This document shows, piece after piece, positions 35,048-42,586 of a stretch of DNA of 64,000 bases. Made by a program: the position numbers and the translations under genes. The DNA is from AAA164-E04 sp964342825 (GTDB taxonomy: Bacteria; Verrucomicrobiota; Verrucomicrobiia; Limisphaerales; AAA164-E04). A model generated the notes under the pieces. The model was not told where the DNA came from, did no database searches, and saw only the letters and a list, made by a program, of their open reading frames with translations. The stretch lies in assembly GCA_964342825.1 (NCBI GenBank), contig CAYFHO010000001.1:124001-188000 (forward strand), read 5' to 3'. Position 1 is the stretch's first letter, and each line of letters opens with the position of its first letter.

Positions 35048-36226
35048 TCAATCGGATTTCACATCCACGGGTAATGTCATGGTGAATGTCGAGCCTGATC
35101 CTTGTTCACTTTTAACGGTCAGGTCTCCGTCCATCAATCGACAATAATGCCTACTGATCACCAAACCCAGTCCCGTCCCTCCGTAACGATTTGAGGTGTG
35201 CTCATTTGCTTGTTGATAGGCTTGAAACAAGCGGTCAACTTCCTCTGAACTCATGCCAATGCCTGAGTCCGTGACATCGATACGTATCTTGTCAGGTGTC
35301 TCCATCCCCAGCCGAACTGAAATATTTCCCTCCCTGGTAAACTTAGCGGCATTGCTAATGAGGTTTAAAAGGACTTGTTTTGTTTTCGTCGCATCTGCCG
35401 TCACCTCGGGTGCGATTTCTGCGCAGTCCAGTTTCAATGTATTGTGTGCTTTTCGAATGAGTGGTTCCACATCCTTGCTCAATTCTTTGACCAGGGATTC
35501 CGGACAGAATTTTTCAAGTGAGAGCGTCATCTTTCCTGATTCGATTTTCGACAAATCCAACAGATTGTTGATGAGTCCGAGCAGGTGTTTTCCGGATCGT
35601 AAAATACTTCTGGCGTCCTCTAATGAATCAGGATCATCTTGCGGGTTTAAATTTTCACTCAATTCCTCACTAAAGCCGATGATCGCGTTCAGGGGAGAAC
35701 GCATTTCGTGACTGATGAAGGAGAGGAAACGGCTTTTGGCTTCGTTGGCTCCGTTGGCTTTTTCCTCCGCTTGCCTTCTTCTTGCAACTTCATCTTGCAG
35801 TGCGATGTTTTTTTCAGCGAGAGCCTCATTGCTTGCTTCCAATGCCTTTGTCAGCGCGTGAATCTTAAGATGGGTCTCTATCCGCATCAGAACTTCCTGG
35901 CGCTTGAATGGTTTGGAAATATAATCCACCCCACCGACTTGGAATCCTCTGACAAGACTTTCCATATCATCGTTTGCTGTGATGAATATGACGGGTATTT
36001 CTGCCAATGTCGGGTCGGTCTTTAGTTTTGCACACACCTCGTAGCCATCCATGTCAGGCATGTTGACATCCAGTAAAATAACACCCGGCCTAGCTTTGGC
36101 AGCTACTTTCAGCGCCATGGCACCATTCATGGCCAGCAACACTTCGTAACCTTCAGGTTCAAGCGTTTCCCCTAGCAGGTTTCGGTTTGCGGCAATGTCA
36201 TCGACAACTAAAACAGTTCTTTCCAT
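35048..36226 (-). CDS. Receiver-histidine kinase (REC-HisKA-HATPase)
   Basis: 392 residues, no signal peptide or membrane helix, so cytoplasmic. A receiver domain comes first (Asp 53 acceptor, YISKPF Lys), then a coiled coil, a HisKA domain with the phospho-acceptor His 173 (FISHEMRSPLNAIIG), and an HATPase domain (LLNLISNAAKF N-box, DSGIGM G1, GGTGLGLVISR G2). The order receiver-then-kinase means it can take phosphate from the hybrid sensor upstream and pass it on or respond to it. It lies 11 bases after the hybrid kinase and 37 bases before the sigma54 activator. Ligand-sensing is not evident, so it is probably an intermediate in the relay. Confidence 0.93.
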   Translation of the reverse strand: MERTVLVVDDIAANRNLLGETLEPEGYEVLLAMNGAMALKVAAKARPGVILLDVNMPDMDGYEVCAKLKTDPTLAEIPVIFITANDDMESLVRGFQVGGVDYISKPFKRQEVLMRIETHLKIHALTKALEASNEALAEKNIALQDEVARRRQAEEKANGANEAKSRFLSFISHEMRSPLNAIIGFSEELSENLNPQDDPDSLEDARSILRSGKHLLGLINNLLDLSKIESGKMTLSLEKFCPESLVKELSKDVEPLIRKAHNTLKLDCAEIAPEVTADATKTKQVLLNLISNAAKFTREGNISVRLGMETPDKIRIDVTDSGIGMSSEEVDRLFQAYQQANEHTSNRYGGTGLGLVISRHYCRLMDGDLTVKSEQGSGSTFTMTLPVDVKSD

Positions 36227-36237
36227 AGGTTGCCTTT

Positions 36238-39200
36238 TTAGTTCCGGTTCATGCCATCGAGGAACTCACTCACCCGATCCAGATCTCCTTCATTGATTAG
36301 CTGACGCAGGTAGGTCGCCAACTGTTGATCGGATTCGTCACCCGTATCCAGTGGATCGATGGCCCGCTTTAATCCGGTCAGGCTATAACGGTCCGCCGCG
36401 TCTTTCAATGCCTGCCACCGTTCGGATGAAAGCGAAAGATCGGCCGGATCCAGGGCATGGGTCGCCGTTTGAGTGGTGGGGGTTTCTTCCAGATATTCAA
36501 ATTCAATATCCAACAACTGCTTCAGCGTTTCACAGACTTCCGGAAATCGAAACGGTTTGCTCAGAAATCCGTGAAATCCCGCGGCCATGTGTCCCGCTCG
36601 TTCATGTTCCAATACCGAAGCGGTAATGGCGACAATCTTGATGCGGTCGGGTCCGTGCTCGCTGATGATCTTTCGTGTCGCATCGGCACCATTCATGCCC
36701 GGCATTCGGATATCCATGAAAATCAGGTCCGGGGTTGCTTCCCCGACTTTGTCAAAGGCTTCAAAGGCGTTGTTGGCGATTCGGACTTCACAGCCGATGC
36801 CTCTCAACAACTGAGACAAGACTTCGCGATTCTGCTGATTGTCATCCACCACCAATGCGTTCACCTTTGAACCCGTAGCGAGATGCCTGACTTCACGCGC
36901 TTCTGTCTGATGCTTCTGAGTGAGTGAGCCCTTGGCCGGAGGCAAAGAGAGCTCGAAATGGAATCGGCTGCCTTTGCCCAGGTTGGATTCCAACTGAATC
37001 TCTCCTCCCATCAACTCCACCTGCCGGCGGGTGATCGCCAATCCAAGACCGGTGCCTCCCTGATCCAACCCTGCCTGGGACTGTTGAAAAGGTTGGAAGA
37101 TGGAAGCCTGATCTTTGTCTGATATGCCGGGGCCGGTATCGATCACATCGAAGCGGAATCGATGCTCATCTGCATTCCCGATACGACGCACTTTCAAAGT
37201 GATTTCCCCTTCTTCCGTGAACTTGACGGCGTTGCCCAATAGATTGATCAGAGTCTGGCGGAGTTTTCCCTCGTCTCCATGGACTGGAATCGGTTTATCG
37301 TCGAAAGCGACCACGTTCAATTGAAGATCCTTTTCTTCGCAACGTATTTTGAACATGGCGGTGATGCCCGATAAAACCTCGTTCAAATCAAAATCGCCAG
37401 TTTGCAATTCCATTCTACCTGCCTCGATCTTGGATAAGTCCAGAATGTCATTGATCATCGCCAGCAGGTGATCCCCGCTGCGTTCAATGGTTTCCACAGA
37501 TTGACGATGCCGCCCGGGCAACGCCTCATCACGTTTCAGGATCTGCGAATACCCGAGGATGGCGTTCATCGGCGTTCGGATTTCATGGCTCATGTTGGCA
37601 AGAAACAAGCTCTTGGCTCGGTTCGCTTCATCAGCCGCTTCCTTGGCTTTTTTCAGGGCTGCGTTTTGTTTTTCCAATGTCTGTCTGGCTTCATGTTCTT
37701 TCTGGAACATTTCCTGTTTCAGGCGTTCGGTCTCACGTTTCTTGCGGTATCCGGACACACCGCTGAATCCGGCAAAACCAACCAACCCGACCAGCCCCAA
37801 TCCTGCAGGCACCACGACGGCCATGTTTTGATACCATGGAACGATCACTGTAAGATGAGCGCTCGCGGCGGGGGAGTAATTCAAATCGCGATCGATGCTT
37901 TGCACGAAGAACGTGTATTCGCCTGGTTCAGGATGCGCCCAATCGAAACGGCCTGAGCGTGAAACCTTCCATTCTGGCGCGTCCTTTGAAGGAGGAGACT
38001 CAAGTCGGCCAGGGAACATTCCGAAGCGATACCACCGCTTGTAAACCGCGGTGCGATAATCCACCGCCTTGAACCCAAACGAGGCGGTGATTTGCCCGCT
38101 CATCAAATCTGGAATTGCCTCTAAATCATCAGATCCATACTCGCGGTCGGTTTGAATGGTGAGCTTTGGCTTCAGGTCATTAGATTTTCTGGGCTGATAA
38201 CGCGTCAGACCCGCCGGCCCGCCAATCCACATGCCTCCTTGTTGATCAGGCGTCATCGTCCAGATATCGGTGACAGCCATGCCGTCCCCCGCATCCAGTT
38301 GCGTCCAGACATGGCCATCATGACGATAAAGACCTTCGCTCGTGGCGAACCACAGCACTTCCTGCTCATCCTGGTAAATCTGATTGATCCTCCCCTGAGG
38401 TATGGGGGGTTCGGAGTCGATGGCCATGCGTTGGATGGTTTGCGTTTCGCGATCGAACCAGGCCAGCCCATCAGGCGTGCCAAGATAGAGTCTGCCATCG
38501 AGCCCATCCTGCATCCACGTGACACGTTTCAATAACTCGGCAGCGCCACTGCGATCGCCTTGGCCAAGGAGTTCGGCTTCATACTGGCCAGCGTCATTTA
38601 AGTTGAGTCGCGAAACATCTCTGCCAAAGCACCAAAGCTGTCCTTGTCGATCCTCATAAACCGACGACACCAAATGCTTCAACCCCTTGATTTCCGTCGG
38701 TTTCGCCTGTGGATCATGCGCCTCATCCTCAGGAATATGCCAAAGCCCCTGCCTGTAAAGCGGCAGCCAGAGGGTTCGATTGGAATCAATCACGTATTCA
38801 AGTTTGCGAAGATGAGAAAATCGCAGGTCCTTCAGCGCCGGAGGAATGATGATCGGTGATTTGCCGTCCAATTCTCGGCTGGGATCGTAATAGGGGATAC
38901 CTTTTCCAAATACCGCGTTCATCCATAAACCGCCACGCTCATCCGCAAGAGAGGGCGCTGCAAACACAAATCCGTCCTCGGAATCAATTTCCATGCGTTC
39001 GAATGGATTCAAGTTCCGCCCCAGTTTTCCAGGATGAACGCGGCCTAGAAAAGCTCTGCTCAACCATCGATCTCGATTGGCGATGTCATCTGAACCAGAC
39101 AACCATATGGATCCGTCTGATGTCGTTTTGGCGCGGGTGATATGAATTCGGGGCAACCCATCTTTCTCGGAAAAGTTGTAAAAAGTCCCCTCTTCATAGC

Positions 39201-42198
39201 GGATCAGGCCCGAGGAGCTGGCCATCCAGATAGCTCCATCCGGTCCTTCCACCATGTTCCATATGGTTCCGGAAAGGCTCGCATCGAATTCATCGGCATT
39301 CAGAACAATCCAGGAACCTTCGACAGGATCGAATCGAAGAACGTATCCCAGTTCCGTGCCCATCCAGACGTGTCCTGATGCTGAGAAACAGACGCTTGTC
39401 GGAACTCCGTCAACCTCTCGTCTGTTCATCCTCAATGATTCGACTTGCCCATCCTTGTATCTCGAGATCCAACCTTTTTTAAAGTAGGAGACGCAATCTT
39501 GAAGCCAAAGAGATCCGTCAGGCCCTACTTTCAATGCGTCGTGAATGACTGATTCAAAACCGTCTTCAAAAGTCAGCAGGTCAACTTTCTCCTCGTGGAC
39601 ACGCACCAGTCCCACGCCTTCGGTGACGGTCCACACCACGCCGTCTCCATCGATGGCCAACGCGTTCCCTTTGCTATTGTGCGGCTCCTGATCCAGAGGC
39701 GGAACCCCTTCTATCGACCGGAATCCACCCTCCTCATACATGCTTAACCCTTGGCGCGTTCGCAACCAGACGGCTCCGTCAGGAGCTTGATCGATTCCAA
39801 AAACCCTGCCGTTCGCCAATCCTTCCTTGCCACTCAGAAAGGTGGATTGGATTTGTCCAGCGATGGGGTCAAACAGGACGGCGCCGCTTTCCGAGCCTGC
39901 CCAGAGCATGCCGTCACGCGTCAGGTCCAAACAGTAAATGGTGTTGTCAGGAAAACCGTCCTCCCTTGTGTAACGGGTAAATTCCCTGCCATCGAAACTC
40001 ACGAGCCCTCCAAGAGTCGCCAGCCAGAGAACGCCATCCTGGGAGAATTCCAGATCGTAAATGCGTTGGTTCGGCAACCCATGGGCGACCGTGTATAATT
40101 TCCAATTTCCCTTGCGGAAGGGCGCCGCATGAAAGTCGGCTTCGATAGAACCTTCGTCGGCCAGCAAAAACGGACCTTCCGGGTGCTGATGAATCTGTTG
40201 AGGTAAGTGGATGCGCACATTGAATTCCTCTTCGCGCAAGTGATCAAAGCGATACTTTCCTTCCGCATTGGTCCAGACTTCCTCAATCACCCCTGGGTAT
40301 GCGAACGAGCCGGGAACAAATGGGGGAACCTCCGCATGTGTCAACTGAACCAGGACCTCTGGAATGGGCGAACCATCAAAGGCAAGCACGCGTCCGTGGA
40401 TGCTCTTTCCGTCCCCAAGGGTCAGGTCCAATTGGGTTTCACCTGGGATTACAGTAAGCTTTTCGCTCCATACGCTTCGACCTTGTTTTACGGCCAACAG
40501 ATGGAACGAATCGCCTTCCTCGGCTCTCAATGCCAGTCGAAATCGTCCCTGCGAATCGCTCGCTGCCATGGCCAGCTCACGAAATCCGAAAAAGGCGGTG
40601 ACGCTCGATTCTGAAGCAGGCGTGCCGTCCTCATCAAAGACCGTTCCGTATAGGATCGTCAATGAAGCGGTTTCCGATTCCGATAAAACAGTTGTTATTT
40701 GAGGCTCGCCTGAGGCCAGGGGCTCCTCAACGGAGATTGTTTTCGTTTTCAGAGAAGGCAACTCGGCGGGCATAGTCTCAGGCGAACCGTTTACAATCCC
40801 GTTCAGGGCTGGGTTGGCGGCGTTCATCCCCGGATCAACAGGATCGTCAAAATTCAGCAATAAAACCAACCCCGTTTCATCGCCGCTCAATCGACGTTGC
40901 ATATTCCTTCGAATTTGGTTCGGAGTTCGTTCATGATTCCAAATTCGAAGCTCATCCAGTTTCCCAAAAAACGGGAGATCCTCCGGGTCGAAATTTCGGC
41001 CGACCAGGTAAGCGGAGCCTTCTTCCATCATGGCCATGGCCTCGGTAAAACCACGCTGCCCGAGTAATACTCCATTCTGGTAAAGCTTCATGCCATTCTT
41101 GGATGAGACCGCAGCAAAATGAATCCATTCATCCTCGGTGAGCACGTTCGGAAACTGGAGCGTTTCCCGAGGGGCGACGCCATTGTTTTGAAACTGAAAT
41201 TTCAGATCCGCGTTAGTGCCAACATTACCAAGACTGAGGTTGACCGTCGTGGCGCCAAATTCGAAAACCCTGGAAAACCGCCGGAATTCGCTCCAACTCA
41301 CCCATCCTTCAATGGTTGCATCCGTCACTCCCTTGAACAGCTCAGGTGGCAATTCTATGTGATCCTCCTCACCATCGAGCGACAAAACGTAGTTGGATTT
41401 GGTTGTGTCCGTTTTACGAAGATCCGGTATTTCCACCAAAGTGCCAACCCCCATCAATTGGCCATGGTAACCATGAGGGCCTTCATCCAATACCACACCG
41501 TCCTCCAAGGTATCAAAATTCCAAAGCCCTTCCAGGTCGGGTTCTCTGCCTTCAAGTCTTCGAAACCGATCGGCCTGAATTTCCTGTTCATTGCGAGCAC
41601 GACTCCATACGCGGATTTCTGAAATGGCGCCCTTGAGATGATGCACTCTGCTAACCTGATCAACACTTTTACCAAAATGGAATCGAGATACTTCGTCTTT
41701 GAGGTTTAACATGGCAAAGCTACCGGCATGGGGATCTTCTCGAGTCAGAAGACCATTCACATACAATTTTGCGCCACCAGGCCCACTCACGGCTGCCAGA
41801 TGCACCCATTCTCCCATCTGGAGAATACCACGATTGTGCAAGCGAACCGTTTCAAAACCACCTGGTTTCCCATTACTCATGACAAAATGTAGATCCTCAT
41901 GGTTTTGCGGGCCATTGTCCCCAAAAAGGGTGGTGACCGCAGCGGTGGAACCGTAGGCAAATACCATATTCTCGGTCAGATTGCCTTCTTCAAACTGCAC
42001 CCAGGCTTCAATGGTGGCTTCAGTGAAATCATCGAACACATGCGGTGGAAGTTGGACATATCCCCCATCCCCATTGAGTTTGAGAGCGCGATTGGGGACA
42101 TTGCTTTGTGCTCCCGTCCAAGTTGGAATCAACGAGGTCGATATTAGGATCAAGCAAACAAGCCGTGATAGGAAGCTGATTGCTGGAACTTGCATCAT
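36238..42198 (-). CDS. Giant hybrid sensor kinase with LamG, propeller and Y_Y_Y domains
   Basis: 1986 residues from the ATG at 42196-42198, chosen because a signal peptide follows (MMQVPAISFLSRLVCLILIS). Domain order: two LamG/laminin-G-like domains at about 33-248 and 268-468 (LKLNGDGGYVQLPPHVF and LSLDGEEDHIELPPELF); carboxypeptidase-regulatory-like beta domains at about 506-560 and 593-653; two-component propeller repeats at about 699-1316 (GLPNQRIYDLEFSQDGVLWL); a Y_Y_Y domain at about 1366-1449; one membrane helix at about 1453-1481; coiled coil; HisKA with His 1538 (NMSHEIRTPMNAILG); HATPase; receiver with Asp 1829; helical tail without Hpt His. It is like Bacteroidota hybrid two-component polysaccharide sensors, but with LamG domains in front and no AraC-type DNA-binding domain. 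Confidence 0.93.
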   Translation of the reverse strand: MMQVPAISFLSRLVCLILISTSLIPTWTGAQSNVPNRALKLNGDGGYVQLPPHVFDDFTEATIEAWVQFEEGNLTENMVFAYGSTAAVTTLFGDNGPQNHEDLHFVMSNGKPGGFETVRLHNRGILQMGEWVHLAAVSGPGGAKLYVNGLLTREDPHAGSFAMLNLKDEVSRFHFGKSVDQVSRVHHLKGAISEIRVWSRARNEQEIQADRFRRLEGREPDLEGLWNFDTLEDGVVLDEGPHGYHGQLMGVGTLVEIPDLRKTDTTKSNYVLSLDGEEDHIELPPELFKGVTDATIEGWVSWSEFRRFSRVFEFGATTVNLSLGNVGTNADLKFQFQNNGVAPRETLQFPNVLTEDEWIHFAAVSSKNGMKLYQNGVLLGQRGFTEAMAMMEEGSAYLVGRNFDPEDLPFFGKLDELRIWNHERTPNQIRRNMQRRLSGDETGLVLLLNFDDPVDPGMNAANPALNGIVNGSPETMPAELPSLKTKTISVEEPLASGEPQITTVLSESETASLTILYGTVFDEDGTPASESSVTAFFGFRELAMAASDSQGRFRLALRAEEGDSFHLLAVKQGRSVWSEKLTVIPGETQLDLTLGDGKSIHGRVLAFDGSPIPEVLVQLTHAEVPPFVPGSFAYPGVIEEVWTNAEGKYRFDHLREEEFNVRIHLPQQIHQHPEGPFLLADEGSIEADFHAAPFRKGNWKLYTVAHGLPNQRIYDLEFSQDGVLWLATLGGLVSFDGREFTRYTREDGFPDNTIYCLDLTRDGMLWAGSESGAVLFDPIAGQIQSTFLSGKEGLANGRVFGIDQAPDGAVWLRTRQGLSMYEEGGFRSIEGVPPLDQEPHNSKGNALAIDGDGVVWTVTEGVGLVRVHEEKVDLLTFEDGFESVIHDALKVGPDGSLWLQDCVSYFKKGWISRYKDGQVESLRMNRREVDGVPTSVCFSASGHVWMGTELGYVLRFDPVEGSWIVLNADEFDASLSGTIWNMVEGPDGAIWMASSSGLIRYEEGTFYNFSEKDGLPRIHITRAKTTSDGSIWLSGSDDIANRDRWLSRAFLGRVHPGKLGRNLNPFERMEIDSEDGFVFAAPSLADERGGLWMNAVFGKGIPYYDPSRELDGKSPIIIPPALKDLRFSHLRKLEYVIDSNRTLWLPLYRQGLWHIPEDEAHDPQAKPTEIKGLKHLVSSVYEDRQGQLWCFGRDVSRLNLNDAGQYEAELLGQGDRSGAAELLKRVTWMQDGLDGRLYLGTPDGLAWFDRETQTIQRMAIDSEPPIPQGRINQIYQDEQEVLWFATSEGLYRHDGHVWTQLDAGDGMAVTDIWTMTPDQQGGMWIGGPAGLTRYQPRKSNDLKPKLTIQTDREYGSDDLEAIPDLMSGQITASFGFKAVDYRTAVYKRWYRFGMFPGRLESPPSKDAPEWKVSRSGRFDWAHPEPGEYTFFVQSIDRDLNYSPAASAHLTVIVPWYQNMAVVVPAGLGLVGLVGFAGFSGVSGYRKKRETERLKQEMFQKEHEARQTLEKQNAALKKAKEAADEANRAKSLFLANMSHEIRTPMNAILGYSQILKRDEALPGRHRQSVETIERSGDHLLAMINDILDLSKIEAGRMELQTGDFDLNEVLSGITAMFKIRCEEKDLQLNVVAFDDKPIPVHGDEGKLRQTLINLLGNAVKFTEEGEITLKVRRIGNADEHRFRFDVIDTGPGISDKDQASIFQPFQQSQAGLDQGGTGLGLAITRRQVELMGGEIQLESNLGKGSRFHFELSLPPAKGSLTQKHQTEAREVRHLATGSKVNALVVDDNQQNREVLSQLLRGIGCEVRIANNAFEAFDKVGEATPDLIFMDIRMPGMNGADATRKIISEHGPDRIKIVAITASVLEHERAGHMAAGFHGFLSKPFRFPEVCETLKQLLDIEFEYLEETPTTQTATHALDPADLSLSSERWQALKDAADRYSLTGLKRAIDPLDTGDESDQQLATYLRQLINEGDLDRVSEFLDGMNRN

Positions 42199-42586
42199 GT
42201 TAGGAATCGTAGAAAAACTAAAACAAATCGAATCTGAATGCCATATCCAGCGTTCCTTGTAGTGCGCATATAAGTTCATGTTGGTCGAATATGCATTCCG
42301 TGTGCCATCTACAAGTGGATCACCTCAATGCTTTCTCCATACCAACTAGTCATCATGGTTATCCATTGTATTTGTGAGCGTTAGAATAAAATCTAAAAAT
42401 TTCATTCATTACAAATCCGCCCATCCAGCAACCATCCTATGCGTAAAATCAAAGTTCCTATGCGCAATTTGATTCCCTATCTATAATGAATGCTCTGCGC
42501 AATGAATCGGTATCAATGCCCATGTCTTGATTTCGATTCATGCCTGGATCACTCCAGATTCTTAGATTAAGAATCGCCAGTGACCA
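42199..42586. other. 388-bp intergenic region upstream of the hybrid sensor kinase
   Basis: No convincing gene. It probably holds the promoter of the leftward sensor-kinase operon. Two direct copies of CCTATGCG lie at 42436-42443 and 42457-42464, 21 bp apart (two helical turns), and a third CCTAT at 42476-42480. This phasing suits tandem binding of a regulator on one face of the helix. A hairpin after the neighbouring gene lies at 42557-42575. No convincing -10/-35 pair or sigma54 site was found by eye. Confidence 0.5.
42557..42575 (-). terminator. Hairpin just after the DUF6797-cytochrome gene, no T run
   Basis: GATTCTTA (42557-42564) and TAAGAATC (42568-42575) form a perfect 8-bp stem with a 3-base loop, 12 bases beyond the stop at 42587. 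A second small stem CTGGA/TCCAG follows at 42544-42557. No T run follows on the minus strand, so its terminator role is uncertain; it could protect the 3' end. Confidence 0.45.

Noticed and set aside
37468..37956. Plus-strand frames of up to 167 residues opposite the hybrid kinase
   Set aside because: The minus-strand kinase motifs cover the same region; these frames have no recognisable features.
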